A stretch of 64,000 bases of DNA, taken from the NCBI GenBank assembly GCA_031385545.1, contig JANNBN010000077.1:20910-84909 (forward strand). Direction: 5' to 3'. Made by a program: the position numbers and the translations under genes. The notes below the pieces were generated by a model that searched no databases, was not told the DNA's origin, and saw nothing but the letters and a program-made list of their open reading frames with translations. Position 1 is the first letter of the stretch, and each line of letters opens with the position of its first letter. This document shows, piece after piece, positions 32,941-42,208 of the stretch. The stretch is from JANNBN01 sp031385545. Lineage in GTDB: Bacteria; Actinomycetota; Acidimicrobiia; Acidimicrobiales; JANYDT01.

Positions 32941-34503
32941 TTATGCCGACCGGCTGGTGATGGAAACGACGTTGTCGGCAGGCTCGGCTTCGGGGACGAG
33001 CAGTTCCTCGGTTGAACGGTCGAGGACGTTTGCCGCCCGCTTGAGCACTGCGCCGAACGTTTGGAGGAGAATGGCGAGGTCGAGCTGAACGGACCAGTTC
33101 TCGACATAGAAAACGTCACACCGCTCGTAGTCAGCAAATGACGGTGAGTCCCGGCTCTCCACCTGCCACAACCCGGTGATGCCCGGCCGTACGAGGTGAC
33201 GGAGCATGAGGCGGTCGTCGAAGGTGGCGACCTCACGAGGCAACGCGGGCCGTGGGCCGACCAGGCTCATGTCGCCTTTGAGGACGTTCAGCAACTGTGG
33301 CAGTTCGTTCAGCGAGGTGGCGTCCATGAAACGCCCGATCCGGGTAAGCCGCGGATCGTGCTTCAGTTTGAACAACGGACCGTTCCGCTCGTTCTTGGCC
33401 ATCAGTTCAGCGAGGCGTGCCTCAGCGTCCACAACCATGGTGCGCAGCTTCAGAATGGTGAACGGGAGGCCGTCGAGGCCGATTCGCTGCTGGCGGAAGA
33501 ATGCTGGTCCTCCGTCGTTGCGGCGGACCAGCAAGGCGAGCACCCCCATGATGGGCCCGGCGACGAGAAGCAGAATCAGGCTGATGATGATGTCCGTGGC
33601 TCGTTTGAGGCCGGCCTGCCAGCCCTCGAGCGAAACCTGTTCGAGATAGAACGACGCTTCTCGGCCGATCGGTGCGCGGCGGAGGCGATTGGCGGAGATG
33701 CCTGCCAATCCACCAGACACCTGTACGTGGATGCCGGCCGATGTGAGCGCCCGTACCACCGTGTTGAGTTCGCGGAAATCGAATGCAGTGGCACCGATGA
33801 TGGCGTGCTGCGCTCCGGCTGACTGGACATTTTGGACGACGTTGTCGGCGGAGCCGAGATACGGCACGCTGAACCCGAGACGGGCGACCGAATCTTCTTG
33901 ACCGATGACGCCACGAACGTCGAAGCCGAGCTCGGGTTCTTCACGCAGGATCTTGAGAAGTTCGAACGCTTCGTCGCCGGCGCCGACCAGTACGACTGGA
34001 CGCATGAACCGGCCGTGACGGCGAGCACGTTTCAGCATCGTCCGGTACAGGTGCCGTCCGATCAAGACACCCAGGAAGACGAGCGTTTGCGTGAGCACCA
34101 TCCGGCGGACTCGCATCTCAGGAAGCACGTTGGGGCGGACCGCAAGTGCAATGACGGTGGCGATCAGGACGGCACGGAGCAACGTCGCTGTTTCGATGGC
34201 CCGCAGGCTGGAGGTTCGAGCGAGATACAACCGGTTGAGACTGAACACCGCAATGTTGAGCGCCACGAGCATCGACACGATCGCGATGCGGGTGCCCCAG
34301 GCCATGTGGTCGTCCCATCCGAGCCCGGGCGTCAGCCCGACCACCGTGGCCGATGAAACCGCTCCGACGTCGGTAGCGACGCTGAGCCACCGCAGACGCC
34401 GGCTGCCCTTGGGCGCGTCCTGTGGTCGGTTCACGAGGTACTGGCCGAGTGGTGACGCGGCTTGCTTGCCGCCTGTTGTGGGTCTATCTGAAGACGCATT
34501 CAT
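32941..34503 (-). CDS. polyprenyl-phosphate sugar-1-phosphate transferase (exopolysaccharide initiating enzyme)
   Basis: A 520-residue WbaP/CpsE-type membrane enzyme that starts the repeat unit by moving a hexose-1-phosphate onto undecaprenyl phosphate. It has several N-terminal membrane segments, a Rossmann-like middle domain (PVVLVGAGDEAFELLKIL), a re-entrant helix (LKRATDIIISLILLLVAGP) and the catalytic domain with FRQQRIGLDG, FTILKLRTM, RIGRFMDATSLNELPQLLNV and LVGPRPALPREV. The C-terminal part GITGLWQVESRDSPSFADYE is typical. It faces the rest of the exopolysaccharide locus, across a 416-bp gap likely holding both promoters. Confidence 0.95.
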   Translation of the reverse strand: MNASSDRPTTGGKQAASPLGQYLVNRPQDAPKGSRRLRWLSVATDVGAVSSATVVGLTPGLGWDDHMAWGTRIAIVSMLVALNIAVFSLNRLYLARTSSLRAIETATLLRAVLIATVIALAVRPNVLPEMRVRRMVLTQTLVFLGVLIGRHLYRTMLKRARRHGRFMRPVVLVGAGDEAFELLKILREEPELGFDVRGVIGQEDSVARLGFSVPYLGSADNVVQNVQSAGAQHAIIGATAFDFRELNTVVRALTSAGIHVQVSGGLAGISANRLRRAPIGREASFYLEQVSLEGWQAGLKRATDIIISLILLLVAGPIMGVLALLVRRNDGGPAFFRQQRIGLDGLPFTILKLRTMVVDAEARLAELMAKNERNGPLFKLKHDPRLTRIGRFMDATSLNELPQLLNVLKGDMSLVGPRPALPREVATFDDRLMLRHLVRPGITGLWQVESRDSPSFADYERCDVFYVENWSVQLDLAILLQTFGAVLKRAANVLDRSTEELLVPEAEPADNVVSITSRSA

Positions 34504-34919
34504 AACCGACGATCAGTATGGCAGTGACGGAGGGTGCTGGACAGGAACCCTGAGGAGAATCATCACTTTTGGTTCTTTGTCACGTTTCGTCTGGGACTTC
34601 TTCCTACTGAACGGGGGTTCGTGGAGCTGTCCGGCCGACCCCCGTCATCCTGCGGACATACCTTCCGCATCAGCAACCGTGAATTACACTGTTGAAGTTC
34701 GTTCATCGAATCGCACTCTCCGTGTGATCGGTGACCGTTCCTTCGCGTGGATCCACCGGCCGATCCACTCAGGTTGTCGGCGAAAGCAGCCGACACTACA
34801 GAAATGGCCTGTGAATCGTTATTTCGGCGCCCGAGATGAACGGCGTCCCAACAAGTTCACAGACCCCATCGATCGTTCACAGACCGCTCGCCGTTCAGCC
34901 TCGTACACTTCTCACTTCT
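34504..34919. other. 416-bp divergent intergenic region of the exopolysaccharide locus
   Basis: No convincing gene or RNA was found here. The base composition is lower in GC than the neighbours, notably around 34675-34720. This is the expected site of the divergent promoters for the initiating transferase (minus strand) and the glycosyltransferase operon (plus strand), but no pair of -35 and -10 boxes was clear enough to mark. Confidence 0.6.
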
Positions 34920-36032
34920 ATGAATTCGACCATTGCCGCCAGAGGGGCTGCACCCGACGACCAACGACTCGGACGTCAAGTCCTCCGGGCGAATTCAGGC
35001 GCGTCCTGTTCGCCCGGCACAAGTCTTCAGGTCTCGGTCGTCATCGCGACGTACAACCGGGCCGAATCGCTCGGTCGATTACTCATCGACCTGACTGACC
35101 AGGCGCTCGCAGCGCTGCACCCGTCCGAGGTGGAGATACTCGTCGTCGACGACGGCGGCAATCATGATGTCGCGTCGGTACTGCCCGCTCGTTCGCCGTT
35201 CGACCTCACGCTCGTGACCCAGGCCAACGGAGGACCAGCTGTCGCCCGCCACGCCGGGATCGCGTCGTCGACAGGAGCAGTCGTCATCGTTCTCGACGAC
35301 GACATGCGGATCGGCCCGGGCTTTGTACAGGCGCACCTTGACGCGCATGTTGCAGGTGCCGACGTCGTGTACGGGCTCATCGAAGGCGACAAAGGAAAAG
35401 GTCCTTTGTTCGCTCGTTATCACCAGATGCACATCGATCGCTGGTTGGACGAGTGCCGAGCAGGTGCAGCGCCTCGTGGCGATCGCCTGTGTACCGGCAA
35501 CGTGTCATTTTCGCGCAACGCCTATGTTTCGGTCGGCGGATTCGACCCCAACCTGATTCGCTGCGAAGACCGCGATCTCGGCATTCGCCTGGAACAAGCC
35601 GGATACCGGTTCACCTATTGCGAATCGGCCCTTTCCACCCACGAATCGGGCATCCATGATCGCTCAGACTGGCGACGCCGCAACGAGATCTACGGTGAGT
35701 CCGACGTGGTCATTTCCGCAAAACACGCGCAAAGGGCAGCGTTGTCTCCGTGGGCGTTCCTTGCGGAGCTTCCAACGGTTGTACATCCGTTGCTGATTGC
35801 CGTGGCAGCCTTTCCTGTTCTCAGTCGCCCGCTTGGGGCCGTCGTCTACCGGGTTGGCGAACGTTTCGACCGGGCTGGAATGGACTCGGTTGCAATGCGG
35901 CTTGCCGGGCTCACGTACGGCGTCGACTATTACGGAGGGGCCGGGCGCCGGTGGGGAAGCACCCGTCGGGCGGTTGCGGCGTTGACCGAGTGGCGTTCGT
36001 CGCGTGCGGGCTTCAGCGAGGCAACACCATGA
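34920..36032 (+). CDS. family 2 glycosyltransferase
   Basis: A 370-residue GT-A fold inverting transferase. The nucleotide-sugar site shows VSVVIATYNRAESLGRLL and EILVVDDGGNHD; the metal-binding DxD-type motif is VIVLDDDMRIGPGF; and a GFDPNLIRCEDRDLGIRL stretch matches the acceptor side. The last 90 residues hold hydrophobic helices that may attach it to the membrane. ATG 34920 was chosen over an in-frame ATG at 34836 because homology starts later. It is the first gene of the plus-strand exopolysaccharide operon, joined to the next by an ATGA overlap. Confidence 0.9.
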   Translation: MNSTIAARGAAPDDQRLGRQVLRANSGASCSPGTSLQVSVVIATYNRAESLGRLLIDLTDQALAALHPSEVEILVVDDGGNHDVASVLPARSPFDLTLVTQANGGPAVARHAGIASSTGAVVIVLDDDMRIGPGFVQAHLDAHVAGADVVYGLIEGDKGKGPLFARYHQMHIDRWLDECRAGAAPRGDRLCTGNVSFSRNAYVSVGGFDPNLIRCEDRDLGIRLEQAGYRFTYCESALSTHESGIHDRSDWRRRNEIYGESDVVISAKHAQRAALSPWAFLAELPTVVHPLLIAVAAFPVLSRPLGAVVYRVGERFDRAGMDSVAMRLAGLTYGVDYYGGAGRRWGSTRRAVAALTEWRSSRAGFSEATP

Positions 36033-36628
36033 GTGCATTGTCGACCTTTGTGACCTCTGTGCGGGCAGACCATGACGCATTGCACGATTTCGCGAACCGG
36101 TACAACAGCGACCGCGGCGACCCAGGCTCCATCGCCTCGGACCTGGTTCGGCGTGTCGGATTTCAAATGCTTGTCGCCGTCCGGCTCATGCAGTTCGGCC
36201 GTGACCTGGGCATCCCATTGTTCGGACCGCTGATGTCGCGGCTCATCCGACACCTCTATGCAGCCGAGATCCATTGGGAGGCTCAGATCGCTCCGGGGAT
36301 CGGCATCGTCCATGGCAACGGGTTGGTCATCGCTCGGTCCGCGATTGTCGGTGCCGGTTGTCTACTGTTCCAAGGCGTGACCCTTGGCGAGTCGATGGAT
36401 CCTGACACCGGGGTGCAGGGCGCTCCGACGTTGGGTCGTAACGTCCACGTGATGCCTAACGCAGTGCTGGTCGGCCCGATCAGCGTCGGCGACGGAACGA
36501 AGGTCCAGGCAAATGTCACGCTTTTGACGTCGGTTCCGGATCAGACCTCGGTTCGGGCAGCGAAACCCGAATTCGTACTGCGAACTGGTGTACCGCAGCG
36601 GGTCTGCCCGCGTGAGGATGCTCCATGA
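36029..36628 (+). CDS. left-handed beta-helix acetyltransferase, serine-acetyltransferase type
   Basis: A 199-residue hexapeptide-repeat acyltransferase. The N-terminal helical part resembles CysE-type proteins (RRVGFQMLVAVRLMQFGRDL). The hexapeptide part includes EAQIAPGIGIVHGNGLVIA, with the catalytic histidine, and GAGCLLFQGVTLGESMD. Although labelled serine acetyltransferase by similarity, its place in the operon points to O-acetylation of a sugar in the polysaccharide. Overlaps both neighbours by 4 bp. Confidence 0.85.
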   Translation: MSALSTFVTSVRADHDALHDFANRYNSDRGDPGSIASDLVRRVGFQMLVAVRLMQFGRDLGIPLFGPLMSRLIRHLYAAEIHWEAQIAPGIGIVHGNGLVIARSAIVGAGCLLFQGVTLGESMDPDTGVQGAPTLGRNVHVMPNAVLVGPISVGDGTKVQANVTLLTSVPDQTSVRAAKPEFVLRTGVPQRVCPREDAP

Positions 36629-37458
36629 TGAGCACCCCCGGCCTCTCACAGGGCAGCAGCGTGGATGTGGTTGGGTTCGAACGCGTCCCGCTGGGGTCAC
36701 TGTTCGCGCATCGGCTGACCGCCGAACAGGCCATCGTGACGATTGTCCAGCGTGTCCGCACGGGGTTGGGTGGGTATTTGGTCACGCCCAACGTGGACCA
36801 TGTGTGCGTCGCCGAGACCTCAGAGCCGTTCCGGCTCGCGCATCGGTCGGCGTTCCTGTCGTTGGTCGACGGCACCCCGCTCCTGTGGCTCTCCGCAGCG
36901 TGCGGGGACCGGCTTCCCGAGAAGATCTCCGGGAGTGATCTCATCGTGCCGCTGTGCCGCCGCGCGGTGGCCGAGGGGCTCACGGTCGCCTTGTTCGGCG
37001 CTTCCGAGAAGTCCTCGAAGAAGGCGTACAACGAACTGCTGAAAACCATTCCCGGGCTCACCATCACCACCCGAGTCTGCCCACGATTTGTTCCAGACGG
37101 GAGTGACCGCGTTGCAGACAGCGAAATTCGTCATGCGATCGACCTGGTGAAAGCGGCCCGTCCCGACATTGTTTTCATAGCAATGGGGACCCCCAACCAG
37201 GAGTTCTTCATGCAGCGGTTCGAAACGGAGATGGCACCGTCCTTTCTCTGCGGAATCGGTGCCGGCCTTGACTTCATCGCAGCTGAACGCCGCCGTGCGC
37301 CGGAATGGGTGCAGAAGGCTGGCCTTGAGTGGATCGTGAGGTTGTTCCAGGAACCGTCACGGCTCTGGCGTCGGTACCTGGTGCGCGATCGCGCAATTTT
37401 CGGTGTCGCGGTCCGTCAGATCCGGAGCTCACGTTCCGGAGGAACAGGCTCAGCGTGA
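36625..37458 (+). CDS. WecG/TagA/CpsF family glycosyltransferase
   Basis: A 277-residue GT26 transferase. Conserved features are YLVTPNVDHVCVAE, then SLVDGTPLLWLSA and VALFGASEKSSKKAYNEL, IVFIAMGTPNQEFFMQRF, and the C-terminal GAGLDFIAAERRRAPEWVQK with AGLEWIVRLFQEPSRLWRRY. Such enzymes (TagA, WecG) add ManNAc-type sugars to lipid-linked acceptors. It likely adds the second or a later sugar of the repeat unit. Overlaps the acetyltransferase stop. Confidence 0.93.
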   Translation: MMSTPGLSQGSSVDVVGFERVPLGSLFAHRLTAEQAIVTIVQRVRTGLGGYLVTPNVDHVCVAETSEPFRLAHRSAFLSLVDGTPLLWLSAACGDRLPEKISGSDLIVPLCRRAVAEGLTVALFGASEKSSKKAYNELLKTIPGLTITTRVCPRFVPDGSDRVADSEIRHAIDLVKAARPDIVFIAMGTPNQEFFMQRFETEMAPSFLCGIGAGLDFIAAERRRAPEWVQKAGLEWIVRLFQEPSRLWRRYLVRDRAIFGVAVRQIRSSRSGGTGSA

Positions 37459-39263
37459 CTCCCCGACGCACGCCACGGTTCGCTGACGCGAAGCGGGCGG
37501 ATGCGGTGCACCCCACCGACGGTTCCGATGCTGTCGGCGGAGTATCCCTACCCAGGGACCTCGGTGGCCAGCCGCTGTGGGAAGCCAGCCCCGTATCGGC
37601 CGCTCGTTTGCCGCGCCATCAGTCGTCCGCGTCAGTTGCTCCGAACGTCAGTGCGGTGAGTGCGGCGAGCGCGGTGAGTCAGGTGAGTCAGGTGAGTGTT
37701 GCCGAACAACAGGCTGAGAACCGATCGGCTGCCAAGAACGGCGCGATGCTCGGTTCATCCTTGTTCTTCACCGCGTCGGTGGGTGTTGTCGTCTCACTGT
37801 TCATTGTTCCGAACGCCGTCGGCGACATCGACACGGGCATCCTCGGGTTCGGTGAGGCGCTTGCCACGGTATCGCTCGTGCTCGCCGGATTCGGTATGGA
37901 CACGTACCTTCGCAAAGAAGTGTCGATCAGGCAAGACCATGCTGATCGCCTGTTTGCGTCGGTGCTCGCCGTCCGCCTGTTCGTCAGTGCGCTGTTGACC
38001 GCCGCCGCTGTTGGTGTGCTGACGCTTCGACAGGGCGACGTCGGTGACTCGACGTTGGGGCGGACGATGCTGGTGGTGCTGCTGTTCTGTCTGGCGCAGG
38101 TCTCACAGCAGACTGCCGAGTCGTATGCAGCCATGCTGCAGGCTGTTGGCCAGGTCAGACAGCAGTCGAGCCTCACCATTTGGACAAAGATGGTCTGGGC
38201 CATCATCATCATTTTCGGCCTGGTGTTCGGTTTGGGGATCTGGGTCGTTCCGCTGGCGCTGTTCGTCACTGAAACGGCAAAGACCGTCGTACTGGGCCGG
38301 TCGGCGCAACGGGTTTTCGACATCGAGTGGAAGCTCCACTTCGATGAAGTGTGGCCGATGATCAAAGCGGGTTCGCCGTTCCTGGTGACTGCTGTATCGG
38401 TGAAAGTCATCGCGTGGCTCGATGTTGCGCTGGTGAAACTCCTGACAGGCGACGATGCTGAAACCGGCTACTACCACATCGCCCTGCGAATCTCGGCTCT
38501 CGCGCTGCTCCTTGCGCCGCTCATCCAATGGGTAGTACTGCCAATGGCCGCTCGGGCTGCGGAACGATCTCGGAACGATTTCGCAGAGTTGGTGAAGCGT
38601 TCGTTCCAATGGGTCTTGTGCGCTGGCGTGCCTCTGTCGCTCCTGCTCGGACTCAACGCCGACGTCCTCATCGAGACCGCGCTCCCCGATTTCACGCCGA
38701 GTATTCCTGCACTCAGAATCTTGAGCGGGGTGATTGCCTTGGCGTACATCACCATGCTCGGCGCAACGCTGCTCATCGCTGACGGGCGCAGTTGGCGCGT
38801 GGTGCGCATCACGTTCCTGACGATCGCCGTCGACACCGTGCTGAATCTCTACATGATCAAGCACGGTTGGATGTGGTGGGGCCAAGGTACCGGAGCGCTG
38901 CAGGCCGGCGGAGCTGGGGTCGGTGCCGCCATATCGCTTGTTACTGCAGAATGCATTGCCGCCGGTTTGATGGGTTACGAGCTTCGCCGGGTCGTCCGAC
39001 AAATCTCGGACGCCGAGGCCCGTCGGTCGGTGGCATCCATGCTCGCCGCATGCGTCGGCGTGATCGTTGTGGACTACTTGGTGCGGCCGCTGGGCCTCGT
39101 CCGCCCGCTCGTCGACCTGGTGTCGATGATCGGCCTGCTGACGGCTGTCGGCGTCATCCGCCGCGAGTGGTACCGCTTGGTCTTTGCCCGGGTCGGCCTC
39201 GTCAAACGGCCCAACGATGTGTCGAACCTGCCCGATCTGACCGCCCCCCTGAAACGTCCCTAG
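37455..39263 (+). CDS. Wzx-like polysaccharide flippase (MOP superfamily)
   Basis: A 602-residue protein. About 95 residues of disordered N-terminal sequence, containing 9-bp repeats coding VSAVSAASAVSQVSQVS, precede some 14 hydrophobic segments of the oligosaccharide flippase type, beginning GAMLGSSLFFTASVGVVVSL. It is expected to move lipid-linked repeat units across the membrane. GTG 37455 overlaps the upstream stop (GTGA); longer readings are the upstream gene in another frame. Individual helices were not counted exactly. Confidence 0.88.
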   Translation: MTPRRTPRFADAKRADAVHPTDGSDAVGGVSLPRDLGGQPLWEASPVSAARLPRHQSSASVAPNVSAVSAASAVSQVSQVSVAEQQAENRSAAKNGAMLGSSLFFTASVGVVVSLFIVPNAVGDIDTGILGFGEALATVSLVLAGFGMDTYLRKEVSIRQDHADRLFASVLAVRLFVSALLTAAAVGVLTLRQGDVGDSTLGRTMLVVLLFCLAQVSQQTAESYAAMLQAVGQVRQQSSLTIWTKMVWAIIIIFGLVFGLGIWVVPLALFVTETAKTVVLGRSAQRVFDIEWKLHFDEVWPMIKAGSPFLVTAVSVKVIAWLDVALVKLLTGDDAETGYYHIALRISALALLLAPLIQWVVLPMAARAAERSRNDFAELVKRSFQWVLCAGVPLSLLLGLNADVLIETALPDFTPSIPALRILSGVIALAYITMLGATLLIADGRSWRVVRITFLTIAVDTVLNLYMIKHGWMWWGQGTGALQAGGAGVGAAISLVTAECIAAGLMGYELRRVVRQISDAEARRSVASMLAACVGVIVVDYLVRPLGLVRPLVDLVSMIGLLTAVGVIRREWYRLVFARVGLVKRPNDVSNLPDLTAPLKRP

Positions 39264-39395
39264 GTGACCGTTGATCCGATTCCGCTCCCCAGACACCGTG
39301 ATGCATGTCACCACCATTGCGTGGTTGTCATCATCGATGGTGGTTCTCCCCGACCCTGAACGCGCCATCATGGTTGTCGGCCGAAAGGAAACACC

Positions 39396-40433
39396 GTGTC
39401 GATGATGGACCGAGAGCTCGCACCGGGCGAAGCAGGCGAACTGCTCGACGTGCGTCAAGTACAGCTGATGGCTGGGATGCTGCTCCGTTCGGTGCGGCGC
39501 CATCTGACCCGTTCTCTTCTGGCGTTCCTCGCTGTGTCCAGTGCAGCAATCACATTGGGTTACTCCACGCCGAAGCAATACAACTCCAGTTCAGTGATGG
39601 AACTCAAACCGACCGATGTCACGAGCGAGCTCATTGCTCCTGGCGAACCCAGAGCAGTCAAAGATCCGCGGAAAGGGGTTCGTGAAACGGTGCTGCAGCA
39701 GGCCAACCTCGAGTCGATTGTCGATGAGCTTGGGCTCGTGGCAGAAATCAAGGCGAACCAGAGTCCAATCGGTCGATTGATGTCAAAGATCCGTCCCGTC
39801 GTCGCCGACCCGCTACAGGACAAGCGAGACGCTGTCGACGAATTGCGCGCCAACATCGACATCGCCAGCGAGACCACCGAAGGTGACTTCGAGACGATCA
39901 TCACCGCCACGTGGACGAACCCTGTTACGGCCACCAATATTGCCAAGCTGCTCCAGGACAATTTCATTGCCGTGCGGCGAACCAACGAAGTGACGCAGAT
40001 CGAACGAATTGCTGCGGTGCTGAAAGACGATGCCACGAGGGCACAGGCGTTCTTGGACGAAACCACCAACCGGATCGGGAACGTCGGAACGCTCGAGCTC
40101 TCGGCCGCGGACTCGGCCATATTGAACAACGCTCAGGCCCGGCAGGCTGCTGCCCAAGAAGTGTATGAAAAGGCTTCGCTCACGCTCCGATCAGCAGAAA
40201 TCGACTTCGGAACCCGCTACTCGGTCAGCCAAGAGCCTCAGGTGCCAAAACGGGCACTGAGCGGGCGCACGAAGTCCTATATCACCGGCATCGGGGCTGG
40301 GCTCATCGCTGCATTTCTGGTGGCGGCCCTCGCCGATCTGACAAAGGGTTCGTTCGTCGAGTCATGGCAGATCACACGCAAACTCAACCTGCCAGTGCTT
40401 GCCGAGCTGAAAGACCCATCACCGCGCACATGA
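39396..40433 (+). CDS. Wzz-like polysaccharide chain-length / co-polymerase protein without kinase domain
   Basis: A 345-residue protein with a membrane segment near residues 41-56 (LLAFLAVSSAAITLGY), an extracytoplasmic coiled-coil region of about 220 residues (DATRAQAFLDETTNRIGN) and a second membrane segment (ITGIGAGLIAAFLVAALADL). This is the Wzz/PCP topology; the cytoplasmic tail is short and has no tyrosine-kinase domain. A kinase-like protein is encoded two genes later. GTG 39396 has a good ribosome site (AAAGGAA); ATG 39402 and 39405 are alternatives. The 132-bp gap before it holds an 8-bp inverted repeat (ACCACCAT and ATGGTGGT, about 39308-39347). Confidence 0.8.
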   Translation: MSMMDRELAPGEAGELLDVRQVQLMAGMLLRSVRRHLTRSLLAFLAVSSAAITLGYSTPKQYNSSSVMELKPTDVTSELIAPGEPRAVKDPRKGVRETVLQQANLESIVDELGLVAEIKANQSPIGRLMSKIRPVVADPLQDKRDAVDELRANIDIASETTEGDFETIITATWTNPVTATNIAKLLQDNFIAVRRTNEVTQIERIAAVLKDDATRAQAFLDETTNRIGNVGTLELSAADSAILNNAQARQAAAQEVYEKASLTLRSAEIDFGTRYSVSQEPQVPKRALSGRTKSYITGIGAGLIAAFLVAALADLTKGSFVESWQITRKLNLPVLAELKDPSPRT

Positions 40434-41668
40434 GGAGCATGCTTCCCAACGCCCTGCGGGTCGGTGACGCTGCGCTGACTGCGGCTGTAATCCCTTTCAC
40501 GGCCGCCGGGGTGTACCTCGCTGTGCTGTCAGTACCGTCGCGTCGTCGCGTGCCTCCGGTCTCGACGACTCTGCGCGTTGCGGTAGTCGTGCCTGCTCAC
40601 GACGAAGCCGCTGACATCGAAGCGACCGTTGCCAGCCTGCTTGCATCGGACTACCCCGCTGAACGTCGTCGTGTCGTCGTCGTGGCTGACAATTGCACCG
40701 ATTCCACCGCAGCGTTGGCCCGAGCCGCCGGTGCCGAAGTGATCGAGCGTGTCGACCCCGTGCGTCGCGGCAAGGGATACGCATTGGAAATGGCGTTCGC
40801 AACGCTGCTGTCCGAAGGCGCCACCGACCTCGTGGTCGTGGTCGACGCTGACACCATCGTGAGCTCGAACCTGTTGACCGCGTGTGGATCGCGCATCGCA
40901 TCGGGCGACCTGGTCGTGCAGGCCGACTATCGGGTGCGGCAGGCGCAGCGCAGTTGGCGAACCCGGCTCCTGCACATAGCGTTCACCGCGTTTCATGACG
41001 TGCGGTCGTCGGGCCGTGAACGTTTCGGGTTGTCCTGCGGGCTCCGAGGCAATGGGATGGCGTTTTCTGTCGAAGCGATCCGGCGTGTCCCGCACACCGC
41101 GTTCTCGATCGTCGAGGACCTCGAATACGGAATCGCACTTGGCAAGGCTGGCATCCGCGTCGTCTATGCCCACGAGGCATGGGTGCACGGTCACATGCCC
41201 ATGGACGGGAAGTCCTCGGAGACCCAGCGTGACCGGTGGGAAGGTGGTCGTCGGCTCATCCGCCGACGTGATGGGAAGGCACTCGTCGCCGGAGCTCTCA
41301 GGACCCGCAGCAAGCTCCTGGCTGACCTCGCTGCCGACGTGTACGTACCGCCCCTTGCTCACCTCGGTTCTGCGCTGGTCGGTATCGCCGCAGCCGGAAC
41401 GATTGGATCCCTTGCAGGGTCCCGGGCGTCGGACCGTGGATGGGTGTCCCCATGGATCGGTGCGATCGGCCTGGCCGGTCTGGGGTTCCACGTTGCCGAA
41501 GGGTGGCGGCGCAGTGGCACCGGGGCTGCAGGGTTGGCTGACCTTGCTCGCGCCCCACTGTACGTGGCATGGAAAATCGGACTCAAGGTGACGTGCCGCC
41601 GCCGACGGGCCACCCCGGACGAATGGGTCAGAACGCAACGCAGTGACCCTCAGGAGGGCGCAGCATGA
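40430..41668 (+). CDS. family 2 glycosyltransferase with membrane segments
   Basis: A 412-residue GT2 enzyme anchored by an N-terminal hydrophobic helix and further C-terminal segments (VGIAAAGTIGSLAG, WIGAIGLAGLGFHV). The catalytic domain shows RVAVVVPAHDEAADIEATVA, VVADNCTDST, the metal-binding VVVVDADTIVSSN, a CGLRGNGMAFS segment and VEDLEYGIALGKAG, with the catalytic-base type ED motif, followed by QRDRWEGGR, a Q-x-x-R-W motif typical of processive beta-glycan synthases. It might therefore act as a polymerase-like enzyme. Overlaps wzz by 4 bp. Confidence 0.88.
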   Translation: MRSMLPNALRVGDAALTAAVIPFTAAGVYLAVLSVPSRRRVPPVSTTLRVAVVVPAHDEAADIEATVASLLASDYPAERRRVVVVADNCTDSTAALARAAGAEVIERVDPVRRGKGYALEMAFATLLSEGATDLVVVVDADTIVSSNLLTACGSRIASGDLVVQADYRVRQAQRSWRTRLLHIAFTAFHDVRSSGRERFGLSCGLRGNGMAFSVEAIRRVPHTAFSIVEDLEYGIALGKAGIRVVYAHEAWVHGHMPMDGKSSETQRDRWEGGRRLIRRRDGKALVAGALRTRSKLLADLAADVYVPPLAHLGSALVGIAAAGTIGSLAGSRASDRGWVSPWIGAIGLAGLGFHVAEGWRRSGTGAAGLADLARAPLYVAWKIGLKVTCRRRRATPDEWVRTQRSDPQEGAA

Positions 41669-42189
41669 AGGCAGCAACCAAGTCCAATCGGAAGCGTGAA
41701 CGGGCCGCAGTCGTGCCGCCCGAACGTCAGGAGCCCCAGGAGTGGGTTTGCGACCCGGCTGACGTGAACGACCTTCCGTCGGTTCCGGTGCAACAACTGT
41801 GGTTCGAGCTGCGCAGTTGGGCGTGGAAGAGCCTTGCCATCGTCCCGACTGTTCCCGGAGGGTCGGAGTTCGACCTGGCGGAGCAAGTCGTGATGGTTGG
41901 CGTGTCCAACACGAACCGTCGTATGAGCCTGATTTCGGCCGAGGGCGTCGGAGTCGGCGACACCGACCGAGTGATTGCAATGATCCGAGCAGCTGAGGCA
42001 CGGGGGGACCGCGTTGTCGTTGTCACCGACTCGGTTCTCGACAACCCCTCGTCGACCCCCATCATCAGGGCCGTCAACGGCGTGATCCCAGTCATCACAC
42101 TCGGACAGACCGAACGCTCGGTGGTCGAGCGCACCATCCAGGCCGTCGGCCGCAGCCGCGTGATCGGCGCTGTCTCCCGACAACCCTGA
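41665..42189 (+). CDS. degenerate BY-kinase-like (Wzc/CapB-type) protein
   Basis: A 174-residue soluble protein following a Wzz-like protein, where a tyrosine-kinase ATPase would be expected. The fold pattern can be followed: a LWFELRSWAWKSLAIVPT start, a parallel strand DRVVVVTDSVLDNPSSTP at the Walker B/A' region, and VNGVIPVITLGQTERSVVER then VIGAV as in CapB-type kinases. But there is no GxxxxGK[ST] Walker A loop and no tyrosine cluster at the C-terminus. It looks like a pseudokinase partner of the chain-length protein; this is inferred from topology and context only. Confidence 0.6.
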   Translation: MKAATKSNRKRERAAVVPPERQEPQEWVCDPADVNDLPSVPVQQLWFELRSWAWKSLAIVPTVPGGSEFDLAEQVVMVGVSNTNRRMSLISAEGVGVGDTDRVIAMIRAAEARGDRVVVVTDSVLDNPSSTPIIRAVNGVIPVITLGQTERSVVERTIQAVGRSRVIGAVSRQP

Positions 42190-42208
42190 CTTCGTCCAAT
42201 CTGTACGC

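Noticed and set aside
38103..39578. 491-residue minus-strand open frame across the flippase gene
   Set aside because: Its composition (His/Gln/Arg-rich) is that of a reverse-complement shadow of membrane protein codons.
40529..42001. 490-residue minus-strand open frame across the second GT2 gene
   Set aside because: The plus strand has complete glycosyltransferase motifs and operon overlaps; the minus frame has no recognisable domain.
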